From Brachyspira sp. G79 (lineage in GTDB: Bacteria > Spirochaetota > Brachyspiria > Brachyspirales > Brachyspiraceae): DNA of 60,687 bases. The DNA lies in contig NZ_JQIU01000008.1 in NCBI RefSeq assembly GCF_002379365.1, positions 1,340,909 to 1,401,595 of the forward strand. Direction: 5' to 3'. Made by a program: the position numbers and the translations under genes. Below are positions 45,958 through 54,036 of this stretch, piece after piece. Below the pieces are notes generated by a model. The model made no database searches and was not told the origin of the DNA. It saw only the letters and a list, made by a program, of their open reading frames with translations. The first letter of the stretch is position 1; each line of letters starts with the position of its first letter.

Positions 45958-46392
45958 ATGAAAAATATAATTATTTTTATAATTATTTTTAGTGTAAGTT
46001 TATTTGCAAAACAGTATGCTTCACCATTAATGGAGGCTTTAGAGAGAAGAGATGTAAAAAAAGCAATAGAATTAATAAATTCAGGAGCTGATATTAATAT
46101 AAAAGATAGAATGGGTGAAACTCCATTAATAGAAGCTGCAGAAGAGGGATTGACAGAGGTAGTTCAGGTTTTGGTTGATAAAAAAGTTAATCTTAATATA
46201 GGTAATGTTAGAAATAGAACAGCATTAAGCAGAGCTTCTTCCAGAGGTCATATAGAAATAGTACGTATATTGGTAAAAGCTGGTGCTGATATTAATATCA
46301 AGGACAAGTATGGTAAGACTGCATTAAATTATGCATCTGAAAGAAATCATAAAGAGATAGTATCGATATTAAAGAACGCAGAAGCAAGATAA
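45958..46392 (+). CDS. Secreted ankyrin-repeat protein
   Basis: This 144-residue protein has a cleavable signal peptide (cut after LFA) and about three and a half ankyrin repeats (SPLMEALERRDVKKAIELI, TPLIEAAEEGLTEVVQVLV, TALSRASSRGHIEIVRILV, TALNYASERNHKEIV). The signal places the repeats in the periplasm or outside the cell, unusual for ankyrins but recurrent in spirochaetes. The partner is unknown. It has its own promoter and a GGAG ribosome site. Confidence 0.86.
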   Translation: MKNIIIFIIIFSVSLFAKQYASPLMEALERRDVKKAIELINSGADINIKDRMGETPLIEAAEEGLTEVVQVLVDKKVNLNIGNVRNRTALSRASSRGHIEIVRILVKAGADINIKDKYGKTALNYASERNHKEIVSILKNAEAR

Positions 46393-46472
46393 ATATTATT
46401 GATTTTAATTGATTATTTAAGTGTTTTTATAAAAAATATTAGTAGTTTTTATAATTATTACTATTCATAACA

Positions 46473-46501
46473 TTGATAATTAAATTTAATTATAATATAA
46501 T
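46473..46501 (+). promoter_or_regulatory. Promoter of META lipoprotein gene
   Basis: TTGATA (46473-46478), 17-bp spacer, TATAAT (46496-46501), 33 bp before ATG 46535. Confidence 0.65.
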
Positions 46502-46534
46502 ATTGTTCAAAATTTTAATTTTGAGGAAAATAGA

Positions 46535-46996
46535 ATGAAAAAATTATTATCACTAGTTCTCGCAGGTATGGGAACAATCTTTGCAGTATCATGTTCAGGA
46601 AATAAAACTGATACATCATCTAATAATGCTGCACCTACTGATACAGCTATAACAGCAGCTGTAATTACAGTTGATGATTTAGTAGGTAAAGAATTTTCTC
46701 TTACTAACATGTATGAAGGAAAAGAAGTTACTATAGCTTTTCCAGTAACTAATATGTTAGGCGGAAAATCAGCTGTTAATAGCTATACTACAGAGTTTTC
46801 TTTAGACGGAGACAAAATTACATTAACTGCTTTAGCTTCTACTAAAATGGCAGGTCCTGAAGAAGATATGGCTGTAGAAAATGAATATTTACAGATATTA
46901 AACGGAGCAAATACTATTTCTTTGAATGGAGATGTATTAACTATAACTACAGCTTCAGGAACAAATTTAGTTTATACTTTTAAAGGTAATTTATAG
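46535..46996 (+). CDS. META/HslJ-like lipoprotein
   Basis: A 153-residue lipoprotein (lipobox AVS-Cys20) with a Thr/Asn/Ser-rich linker and then a META-type domain: LVGKEFSLTNMYEG, GGKSAVNSYTTEFSLDGDKI, TKMAGPEEDM, and SLNGDVLTITTASGTNLVYT. This order (x-W/F-x-L, G-x-x-N-x-Y, M-A/T-x-M-x-C/P-x-x-x-M, L-x-L) is that of the HslJ/META family, linked to heat-shock or novobiocin resistance in E. coli. The role here is unknown. Terminator at 47044-47077. Confidence 0.8.
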   Translation: MKKLLSLVLAGMGTIFAVSCSGNKTDTSSNNAAPTDTAITAAVITVDDLVGKEFSLTNMYEGKEVTIAFPVTNMLGGKSAVNSYTTEFSLDGDKITLTALASTKMAGPEEDMAVENEYLQILNGANTISLNGDVLTITTASGTNLVYTFKGNL

Positions 46997-47043
46997 CTTC
47001 CTGTTGCTGATACTAACAATTAATAATTATTTAAACTTAATTG

Positions 47044-47077
47044 GCAGGGTAATATTTTATTATTATCCTGCTTTTTT
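47044..47077 (+). terminator. Rho-independent terminator
   Basis: GCAGGGTAATA (47044-47054) pairs with TATTATCCTGC (47061-47071) followed by TTTTTT. Confidence 0.9.
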
Positions 47078-47213
47078 ATTTTTAAATAATTTAATTATAA
47101 AAAATAGTTTTACTATAATAATATAAATTTGTAAGTAAGTATTGACTTTTACAGTTAGTAGTATAATATAAAAGTATATTATAGTTTTTTTATGAAAATA
47201 GTTTGGAGTAATT

Positions 47214-47804
47214 ATGCAGTTAACAAAATATATTTCTACAACATTATTATTTAGTTTAGTTTTTGTAATATCCTGTTCAGAAACTATGCCTCTAAAAGAA
47301 TATAAAGATGCTTCTACTTTAAGAGAGAAAGCTATTAGGTATGATTTGCAGAACTATTCCAAAGAACAGTTTGATATAGCTGAAGCAAATTTTTCAGAGG
47401 CTGTAATTCTTATAGATGAAAATAAAGAGCCTGAAAAAGTAAAAGAACTTCTTACTACTGCATCAAATAGTTATCAAACAGTGCTTAATGAAGGTTTGCC
47501 TCAGTATGCAGAAGTATTGAAAGAAGAAACATCTTTGGATAGAGTTTATTCTAAAGAAATAAAAGCCTATAGAGTAGATAAAGATAATTATGAGTTTGCT
47601 GAACTTAATTATATAAATGCCTTATCAGCTTTAAGCACTAATGATTATGAAGGAGCTGTAAGTTGTTTCTTAAATGCTAAAAAATATCATCATAAAGCAT
47701 ACTTTACAACTAAAATAAGATATGATGAAAGTGTAAAAGGAATAAAAGAAGCATCAGAAAAAATTAAACAAGTTGATGAATTAGAGAAAACATCTGCTAA
47801 ATAA
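47214..47804 (+). CDS. Helical lipoprotein, partner of LysM protein
   Basis: A 196-residue lipoprotein (lipobox VIS-Cys21). The mature part is all-helical with many Glu, Lys, Tyr and Ala, in pairs of helices that look TPR-like (KEQFDIAEANFSEAVILIDE, then DNYEFAELNYINALSALSTN). These segments resemble the helical repeats of the next protein, which starts 62 bp later. I do not recognise a named family. Together they look like a lipid-anchored and a wall-binding component of one envelope assembly (inference). Confidence 0.72.
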   Translation: MQLTKYISTTLLFSLVFVISCSETMPLKEYKDASTLREKAIRYDLQNYSKEQFDIAEANFSEAVILIDENKEPEKVKELLTTASNSYQTVLNEGLPQYAEVLKEETSLDRVYSKEIKAYRVDKDNYEFAELNYINALSALSTNDYEGAVSCFLNAKKYHHKAYFTTKIRYDESVKGIKEASEKIKQVDELEKTSAK

Positions 47805-47866
47805 AAAACAACAATATTTATTTTTATTATAACTTATATTTTATAAAATATTTTGGAGTTTATAAA

Positions 47867-49375
47867 ATGAAAAAAGGACTATTTTTATTTATTACTTTAT
47901 CATTATCATGTTTATTGTATGCTCAGGAAGAGTTAGTACTTCCGCCAGAACTTCCTGCTGATTTACCTTTGTCTATAAAAGAAAGTGATGATTATAAATT
48001 GGCACAGAGATACAGAGAAATGGCTATAGAAGCACATGATGCTGGTGATTATAATCAAAGTATAGAATATTCAAAACAAAGTAAAGAGTATTCAGATAAA
48101 ATTATATCAAGATATGGTGTTTATGAATATGTTTTAAATAGCCAGAGAGATGCTGAAAGAAAATTAAGTTTATTTAAAGGTGTGGGCGGAGATACTAATG
48201 AACTTACTATGAACTTATACAATTTATCAGTTAATGATATTAATTCAGCAAATAATATGTTTGATTCTGCTACTAACAGTACAGATTATACAAATACTAT
48301 GCTTGAATATAATAAATCCGCTGAAAAGTCAGAATTGGGTTATAATGTACTTGCTATAGATTTGAGAAGAGAATATTTAATCAGTGAATCAGTATTAACT
48401 AACGGAGATGCTAATGATACTCAGATAACTAATTTAAGAGATGAATCTGCAAACTTATTGGCAAGTAATGACTACACAAACTCTCTAACAAAATCAAGAG
48501 ATGCTATGAATATACTTGACAGATTAGAGGCTCCTTTAGAGTATGCAAAAGCTCAGAAAGCTATGGATAAAGCTAAAAAAGATGGTTATAATGAAAGCAA
48601 ACCTAATACATATAATGAAGCTTCAAAATCTTTATCTTCTGCTGGAGAAACTTTGGTAGCTAATAATTATTCAGAATCTTTAATGCATTCAAAAAATGTT
48701 ATTAGTTTAGTAAATTCAATGGGTGTTTCAGGCGATAACATTGATGAAGAGGTTGTAATAACAGATGGAGCTTTCCCTAAATATTATACAGTTCAGGCTA
48801 GAAAAGCTAATACTGACTCTTTATGGCGTATAGCTTCTTATGATTTCATATATGGTAATGGTAATTTATGGAAAAAAATATATGAAGCAAATAAAGATAA
48901 AATTAAAGATCCTTCTGTAATAAGAGCAGGACAAATATTAACTATACCAAGCCTTAAAGGTGAACTTAGAGAAGGTACTTATAACTCAAATCAAACTTAC
49001 AGCAGTATAAAAAACTTCTCTACAAATAATCAAAGAACTCCTGAAACAAATGTTAATGAAGAGACTTCAGCAGTAAATGAAAATATAGCAGTAGATGAGG
49101 AAATAGCAGAAGAAGAAACTATGACTGCTGATGAAAATGTAACTGCTGATGAAGAAGTTGTAACAGAAGAAGAAATGGCAGAAGAAACTGTAACTGAGGA
49201 AGAAACAGCAATTGAGGGAGAAGAAGATACCATCACATCCGAAGAGAGAGCAGCTGTTAAAGAAGGTGAAATTGTTGTAGAAGATGAAGAAGATGTTCAG
49301 GAACAAACAGAAGAAACAGAAAATTCAGTTATAGATGAACAAATAGATAATACTACTGAAGTTGAAAATCAATAA
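47867..49375 (+). CDS. Secreted LysM-domain protein with acidic tail
   Basis: The protein has 502 residues: a signal peptide (cut near LLYAQ), about 280 residues of helical repeats with Asn/Ser/Tyr-rich turns, a LysM domain at about 305-362 (YTVQARKANTDSLWRIASYD ... IRAGQILTIPS), and a low-complexity Glu/Thr/Val tail of more than 100 residues (about 395-502). LysM binds peptidoglycan. The LysM signature DSLWRIA with ANKDKIKDP and GQILTIP is convincing. The acidic tail could hold cations or reach to the outer membrane. It follows the helical lipoprotein gene and shares its style of repeats. Confidence 0.85.
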   Translation: MKKGLFLFITLSLSCLLYAQEELVLPPELPADLPLSIKESDDYKLAQRYREMAIEAHDAGDYNQSIEYSKQSKEYSDKIISRYGVYEYVLNSQRDAERKLSLFKGVGGDTNELTMNLYNLSVNDINSANNMFDSATNSTDYTNTMLEYNKSAEKSELGYNVLAIDLRREYLISESVLTNGDANDTQITNLRDESANLLASNDYTNSLTKSRDAMNILDRLEAPLEYAKAQKAMDKAKKDGYNESKPNTYNEASKSLSSAGETLVANNYSESLMHSKNVISLVNSMGVSGDNIDEEVVITDGAFPKYYTVQARKANTDSLWRIASYDFIYGNGNLWKKIYEANKDKIKDPSVIRAGQILTIPSLKGELREGTYNSNQTYSSIKNFSTNNQRTPETNVNEETSAVNENIAVDEEIAEEETMTADENVTADEEVVTEEEMAEETVTEEETAIEGEEDTITSEERAAVKEGEIVVEDEEDVQEQTEETENSVIDEQIDNTTEVENQ

Positions 49376-49456
49376 AAAAATTATATAAAAAATTACTATT
49401 ATCATTATGATCGGTTAATTGTTTAATAGTAAAAAATAAATTAAGAGGTACATATT

Positions 49457-50032
49457 TTGGGTAAAAAGTTAAAAATTATTCTTATTTCACTGGTTTGTGT
49501 TGCAGTGTTTGGAGCTGTACTTATAGCACAGAAACCTAAAGCTTCAAAAGAACATTTATTTATTGAAACAGATTTTGGTACTATAGAAATAGCTTTCTTT
49601 CCAGATAAAGCACCAAAACATGTAGAAGCTATTAAAAAACTTGCTAATGAAGGTTTTTATAATGGTACTCTTTTTCACAGAGTTATACCAGGTTTTATGA
49701 TTCAAGGTGGAGATCCTTTGAGTAAACAACCTAACAGAGCTTTGCATGGTACAGGAGGTCCTAATTTTGTTATACCTGCTGAGTTTAATGATGTTTCGCA
49801 TAGAAGAGGAATATGTTCTATGGCTAGAAGTCAGAGCATTAATAGTGCTGGTTCTCAATTCTTTATATGTGTAGCTGACAGTACATTTTTAGATGGTCAG
49901 TATACAGTTTGGGGAGAAGTTGTAAGCGGAATGGATGTTGCAGATAAAATAGCAGCCTTAAAAAGAGATGCTAATGATAACCCTATAGAACCTGCTAGAA
50001 TGAACAGAGTTTATGTAAAAGAAGTTAATTAA
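49457..50032 (+). CDS. Exported cyclophilin-type peptidyl-prolyl isomerase
   Basis: This 191-residue protein starts with TTG (49457), supported by AAGAGG eight bases upstream. An N-terminal hydrophobic segment (about 7-24) acts as signal or anchor. The cyclophilin domain shows FHRVIPGFMIQGGDP, the GTGGPNF loop, ICSMARSQSINSAGSQFFI and LDGQYTVWGEV; Arg in HRV, Gln in FMIQGG and Phe in QFFI form the active site. It should assist folding of periplasmic proteins. The gene after it is a signal-less copy. Confidence 0.93.
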   Translation: MGKKLKIILISLVCVAVFGAVLIAQKPKASKEHLFIETDFGTIEIAFFPDKAPKHVEAIKKLANEGFYNGTLFHRVIPGFMIQGGDPLSKQPNRALHGTGGPNFVIPAEFNDVSHRRGICSMARSQSINSAGSQFFICVADSTFLDGQYTVWGEVVSGMDVADKIAALKRDANDNPIEPARMNRVYVKEVN

Positions 50033-50066
50033 TATCGTTATAATATTTTTAATAAAGGAAAGTATA

Positions 50067-50555
50067 ATGGAACATTTATTTATAGAAACAGATTATGGTA
50101 CTATAGAAATAGAATTCTATGAAAATTTAGCACCAAAACATGTAGAAGCTATTAAAAAACTTGCTAAGGAAGGTTTTTATGATGGAATTAGATTTCATAG
50201 AGTAATACCTAACTTTATGATACAAGGCGGAGATCCTGTAAGCAAAGATGCTACAAAAAGATATCTACATGGTACTGGAGGTCCTGGATTTAATATTCCT
50301 GCTGAGTTCAGTAATAAACCTCATAAAAGAGGAATATGCTCTATGGCTAGAAGTCAGCACCCAGACAGTGCTGGTTCTCAATTTTTTATTTGTGTTGCTG
50401 ATGCTCCTCATTTGGACGGTCAGTATACAGTTTGGGGAAATGTTGTTAATGGAATGGATGTTGCTGATAAGATAGTTTCTCTAAAAAGAGATCATAATGA
50501 CAATCCTTTAGAAAATTCTACTATGAATAAAGTTTATATAAAAGAATTAGAATAA
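50067..50555 (+). CDS. Cytosolic cyclophilin-type peptidyl-prolyl isomerase
   Basis: A 162-residue cyclophilin starting at the catalytic domain (MEHLFIETDYGTIEIEFY). It matches the exported neighbour over almost its whole length (FHRVIPNFMIQGGDP, GTGGPGF, SMARSQHPDSAGSQFFI, LDGQYTVWGNV). The lack of signal puts it in the cytoplasm. The pair arose by tandem duplication with gain or loss of a signal. AAAGGAAAG precedes the ATG. It ends the transcript at the terminator 50583-50620. Confidence 0.95.
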   Translation: MEHLFIETDYGTIEIEFYENLAPKHVEAIKKLAKEGFYDGIRFHRVIPNFMIQGGDPVSKDATKRYLHGTGGPGFNIPAEFSNKPHKRGICSMARSQHPDSAGSQFFICVADAPHLDGQYTVWGNVVNGMDVADKIVSLKRDHNDNPLENSTMNKVYIKELE

Positions 50556-50582
50556 TTTTATTGTAAAGTTTTATATAAAAAT

Positions 50583-50620
50583 AAAGACGAGGTATATTAT
50601 TTGTATACTTCGTCTTTTTT
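50583..50620 (+). terminator. Rho-independent terminator after cyclophilin pair
   Basis: GACGAGGTATA (50586-50596) pairs with TATACTTCGTC (50604-50614), one G-U pair, followed by six T. Confidence 0.92.
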
Positions 50621-50648
50621 ATAATAATTTTATAATGGTAATACATCA

Positions 50649-50790
50649 AAAAATTTTTAAGTTTGTCAAAAATAAAATCATATTTTGTTTTTAATATTTA
50701 GCTTTAACCAGTCCCAAGTTCTTTTATGTCATCTGTCCGCCTGCAACCGAAAGAAATACCGTTAGATATGGCATGATATAAAATAACAAT
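50649..50790. repeat. Dispersed GC-rich intergenic repeat, degenerate copy
   Basis: It starts AATTTTTAAGTTTGTCAAAA (50652-50671), as in other copies. The core CCCAAGTTCTTTT, then GTCCGCCTGCAACCGAAAGAA (given as GTCCGCCTGCA and CCGAAAGAA; 50712-50756) parallels CCCAGTTCTTTT and CCCGCCTGCAGCGAAAGAA at 14192-14263, with the middle shortened. Same orientation as the 14-kb and 35-kb copies. Confidence 0.6.
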
Positions 50791-51255
50791 ACGCTCTATG
50801 GTAAGCTAAATTTCAAATATTAGCATACATTTAATACATATGTAAAAATATAAAGTTATAACAATTGAGTTTTTCATGAAGTAACTTTTGGCTAAGCCCA
50901 CCTATGCGTGTGCAGTAAAAAAGTTGATAATTCTGTATAAAATGTATTAGTTGACAAAATAAAATTGTTCCAGTATATACCAAATTTCAACAAATATAAC
51001 GCTTGAAGAGCTTTAAAAATAGGAAAATATATTAATAAAAGTCTATCAAATAAAATCTTAATGGATAAAAATTGCAAAAATTATAGTTTAAATATAAAAT
51101 TCATAGCTGATAATACAAGATTAAGTATAGAAAAACAGCAAAATTGTAAGTGATTAATATTACTAATAATGAAACTATTTATAAACATCTTTTTTATAAA
51201 TAAACATAGCTAACTATATCATAAAAACTTATGCGTTAAAATAATCAAATTTCAA
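50791..51255. other. 465-bp stretch without recognisable gene; one promoter-like site
   Basis: AT-rich DNA after the repeat. A TTGACA (50951-50956), 17-bp spacer, TATATA (50974-50979) lies on the plus strand, followed by a 31-codon frame at 51060 without ribosome site and unlike known proteins. A GCCCACCTATGCGTGTGCAG patch (50896-50915) may be repeat debris. A small RNA is possible but unsupported. Confidence 0.4.
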
Positions 51256-51786
51256 TTAATTATCTTTAATGACAAACTTATCACTGCATAATATCATACT
51301 GATAATACCAACTATACTGCCAGTTATAATAGAAAGTATAAATACAGGTACTATCAAAAAACTAATATCTGGAAGACTGAATAAATACTTTGATAAAAAT
51401 GCCTGCGATAAATTACTAACAAGAGAGCCAGCCAAACTTATACCAAAAATAGAAAATATATTTTTTAAATAGCTCATCATCTTCATCACTATAATAGAGC
51501 TAATACCTCCACATAATCCCAAATAGAAAGGAGGTGTTAGTATATATGCAAATACTAAAGCAACCGATACATTTTTTATAACTATAAGAAGAATAAGCTC
51601 TTTAAAACTAAATACATCTATTACCATTAATATTACAATAAAAGAAAAACCTATTCTAAAATAAGGTATAGGTCTTGGAAACATATTTTCAACAGCAGCT
51701 ATAAATGATGATATAAAAGCAAAAAATATTACATCATATATTCTTCTTTTTCCAGTATGATTTTTTATATTGTTAAAAAATTTCAT
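51256..51786 (-). CDS. Gx transporter family membrane protein
   Basis: The protein has 176 residues with about five membrane helices. It resembles the Gx_transp family (PF07456, also called heptaprenyl diphosphate synthase component I): ENMFPRPIPYFRIGFSFIVI, PPFYLGLCGGISS and ISLAGSLVSNLSQ fit the conserved helices and loops. These are thought to be small-molecule uptake subunits. ATG 51786 with AGGA eight bases upstream is preferred over a TTG two codons earlier. It follows the NusG-domain-II gene nine bases on and is last in the cda operon. Confidence 0.8.
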   Translation of the reverse strand: MKFFNNIKNHTGKRRIYDVIFFAFISSFIAAVENMFPRPIPYFRIGFSFIVILMVIDVFSFKELILLIVIKNVSVALVFAYILTPPFYLGLCGGISSIIVMKMMSYLKNIFSIFGISLAGSLVSNLSQAFLSKYLFSLPDISFLIVPVFILSIITGSIVGIISMILCSDKFVIKDN

Positions 51787-51795
51787 AAACAATTC

Positions 51796-52161
51796 CTATT
51801 GAACAATAGAATCTATCTCTATATGATTTTCAACATTTTTTTCAAATCTTATAGATATACCATTAGGCATACATATTATAGGAGCATTTTTCAAAATACC
51901 TGCCTTTACACATAATTTATCTCTGCAGCAGGAATCTGAAAACATTACATTACCATTAGTTATAAGTATTTTAGACTCACCAAGCAAGCCTTCAATAATA
52001 ATTTCTCTATCAGTATTCAAATCATATCTTAATGATTTATTATATGAATCTATTATTATTTTACTGCTTTTATTTTGTATAAGAGTTTTAGCATAAAGAA
52101 AAGAAAATAATATCATAAAAATAAATATAATAATATCCCCAAATCTTAAATTTCTCATCAA
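51796..52161 (-). CDS. NusG domain II-like (DUF1312) membrane-anchored protein
   Basis: A 121-residue protein with one N-terminal membrane helix (about 8-24) and an extracytoplasmic NusG_II domain. The family signature with four cysteines is present as DSCCRDKLCVKAGILKNAPI followed by CMPNGI. Proteins of this type neighbour Gx transporters, polyprenyl synthases and FMN-transferase genes; the domain is not a transcription factor here. The start is directly at the end of cdaR. Confidence 0.84.
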   Translation of the reverse strand: MMRNLRFGDIIIFIFMILFSFLYAKTLIQNKSSKIIIDSYNKSLRYDLNTDREIIIEGLLGESKILITNGNVMFSDSCCRDKLCVKAGILKNAPIICMPNGISIRFEKNVENHIEIDSIVQ

Positions 52162-53178
52162 TTACTGAGCTGCCTCTTCATTGTTTAATTCAATTCTATT
52201 ACTAATAACTGCTTCTCTGTCAATAACTTCTACATCAAAATATGAAGGCTCTATTTGTACCAATTTTGTATGAAGAGGTATATTTGCCTCAACAGATATA
52301 TTTGAATATATACCTGCATTTGTAATATCCTTCAAATCTATAGAAAGCACAATATCATTCACAAATACATTTGTAAGTAAAATATTATTAGCTTCTAATA
52401 CCACCTTATTAACAATAAAGGCACTGTCGCTGTTAATATTAAATCTGCTATTTAAATTATCTATATTAACTGCAATATTATTAAACTCCATTCTCTCAAC
52501 GTCTTTATTAAAAATAACATTAACATTAACCCTAGATACATCAGATTTAATATTTCTAGGTAAATTAAGTCTTGATATTGTTGAATAGTCCAAATATTTA
52601 TCAGTTAAATCAAGATTATAAGTTTTTATTTCATCTATAGCAGATATTAGACTTTTAGGTCCTGATATAATTGTATTTGAAGGATTAACTATGATATCAT
52701 CAACACTAAGCCCAAGAGAAGCTACTCCTATAGTAGGCACTTCTATAGGCACAGTCTTATATGCTAATTCATCTAAAACTATAGGAAGTTTATTCGGAGA
52801 TACTGTAATATTCATTTTACTATAATCTATATCGCCAGCTAAATAAATTTCATACATATTACTCCCTATTGCGGCATTTGTAAGGTCTATATAGGCACTA
52901 AACTCTGTAGGAAGCTCATAAACATTGTCTTTAAAACCTTTTAATGTTATAGTAATATTTTCTGGCAACTGATTTGCTATAAGAAGCCTTGAAGGTATAT
53001 TTCTAATTTCTATTTTAGTAATATAATCTTTAGTATATTCCTTTTGATATCTTACAAATAAAAAGAGCAAAAAAGACATAAGAAGGCATAATAGTTTTAT
53101 CCAAAACCTATTCGTTATATAGTTTAACGCTTTTTTATAACTAAACTTTTTAAGCTCTGTTTTTCTTTTTTCACTCAT
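52162..53178 (-). CDS. cdaR: YbbR-domain protein, regulator of CdaA
   Basis: A 338-residue protein with one N-terminal membrane helix (about 28-46) and about three to four extracytoplasmic YbbR repeats, each with a P-x-x-V-x-V-x-G or similar strand pattern (ITVSPNKLPIVLDELAYKTV, IIVNPSNTIISGPKSLISAI). CdaR binds and tunes the diadenylate cyclase CdaA. Its first codon overlaps the cdaA stop (ATGA), the usual cdaAR arrangement. No glmM follows; NusG_II and Gx genes take that place. Confidence 0.88.
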   Translation of the reverse strand: MSEKRKTELKKFSYKKALNYITNRFWIKLLCLLMSFLLFLFVRYQKEYTKDYITKIEIRNIPSRLLIANQLPENITITLKGFKDNVYELPTEFSAYIDLTNAAIGSNMYEIYLAGDIDYSKMNITVSPNKLPIVLDELAYKTVPIEVPTIGVASLGLSVDDIIVNPSNTIISGPKSLISAIDEIKTYNLDLTDKYLDYSTISRLNLPRNIKSDVSRVNVNVIFNKDVERMEFNNIAVNIDNLNSRFNINSDSAFIVNKVVLEANNILLTNVFVNDIVLSIDLKDITNAGIYSNISVEANIPLHTKLVQIEPSYFDVEVIDREAVISNRIELNNEEAAQ

Positions 53179-53957
53179 TTTTTTATCTCTAAAAGCTCAC
53201 CTATTCTTTTGTCAAGCTCTTCTCTGCTTAAATTATATTCCAATATTCCGTTATGCACTATAGATACGCACTGAGTTTCCTCTGAAACAACTATAACAAC
53301 AGCATCAGTCTGCTCAGAAACACCGAGTGCCGCTCTGTGCCTAGTACCGAGTCTTCTGTTTTTTATCTGAGGCTCTATTTCTGTAAGAGGCAAATATGCA
53401 CTTGCTGCAGCTATTCTATTTTCCATTATTATAGCAGCACCGTCATGAATAGGATTATTCTTAAAAAATATAGACTCTACAAGCTCCATAGATATATCAG
53501 CATTGAGTTTAACTGCTCTGTCTACTAAAGAGTGAAGAGATATATTTCTCTGAAAAACAATTAATGCTCCATATCCTTTATATGACAAATTAAAAGTAGC
53601 ACTTAATATCTTTTGAATTTGATCTTCATCATATCGGAAAGACTTTTTTAAAAAAGCTCTCCCTCCCAATATTCTAAGCCCATGTTTAATTTCTGCCTGA
53701 AAAAGTACAACTATAGCTATAAGTCCTACCTGAAAGAATTTGTCAAATATCCATGATAGTGTAGAAAGTCCAAATATTTTTGCTATTATTGTAATGAAAA
53801 AAAGAATAATAAATCCAACTGCTATGCTGTATGCCCTAGTATTATACATGAGCATATATATTATATAAAACAGTATTGCAACTAAGATTATATCAAGACC
53901 ATAAAAGAAATATCGCCAATTTGTTGTTGATATAAAATTACTAATACTGTAAAACAT
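53175..53957 (-). CDS. cdaA: Diadenylate cyclase
   Basis: The enzyme makes the second messenger c-di-AMP from two ATP. It has 260 residues: three N-terminal membrane helices (about 20-85), then a DisA_N domain with the active-site motifs NPIHDGAAII and GTRHRAALG. It is the first gene of a leftward operon with cdaR. There is no Shine-Dalgarno before ATG 53957, and the best promoter (53967-53994) has its -10 only nine bases upstream, so the mRNA may be almost leaderless. c-di-AMP usually controls potassium and turgor; no c-di-AMP receptor gene is evident here. Confidence 0.93.
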   Translation of the reverse strand: MFYSISNFISTTNWRYFFYGLDIILVAILFYIIYMLMYNTRAYSIAVGFIILFFITIIAKIFGLSTLSWIFDKFFQVGLIAIVVLFQAEIKHGLRILGGRAFLKKSFRYDEDQIQKILSATFNLSYKGYGALIVFQRNISLHSLVDRAVKLNADISMELVESIFFKNNPIHDGAAIIMENRIAAASAYLPLTEIEPQIKNRRLGTRHRAALGVSEQTDAVVIVVSEETQCVSIVHNGILEYNLSREELDKRIGELLEIKK

Positions 53958-53958
53958 A

Positions 53959-53994
53959 GCTATAATATTATAGCATAACTGTAAAGATTTGCAA
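53959..53994 (-). promoter_or_regulatory. cdaA promoter overlapped by a 16-bp palindrome
   Basis: Read leftward, TTGCAA (53994-53989), 16-bp spacer and an extended -10 TGCTATAAT (53975-53967). GCTATAATATTATAGC (53959-53974) is a perfect palindrome covering the -10 and the predicted start of transcription, one base from the cdaA ATG. Confidence 0.6.
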
Positions 53995-54036
53995 ATAACT
54001 TTATACCTTTATAAAAAGTTTAATTTTATTAAAACA

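Noticed and set aside
50892-51255. Small frames on both strands (61 codons leftward, 31 codons rightward)
   Set aside because: No ribosome sites, no recognisable similarity and AT-driven composition.
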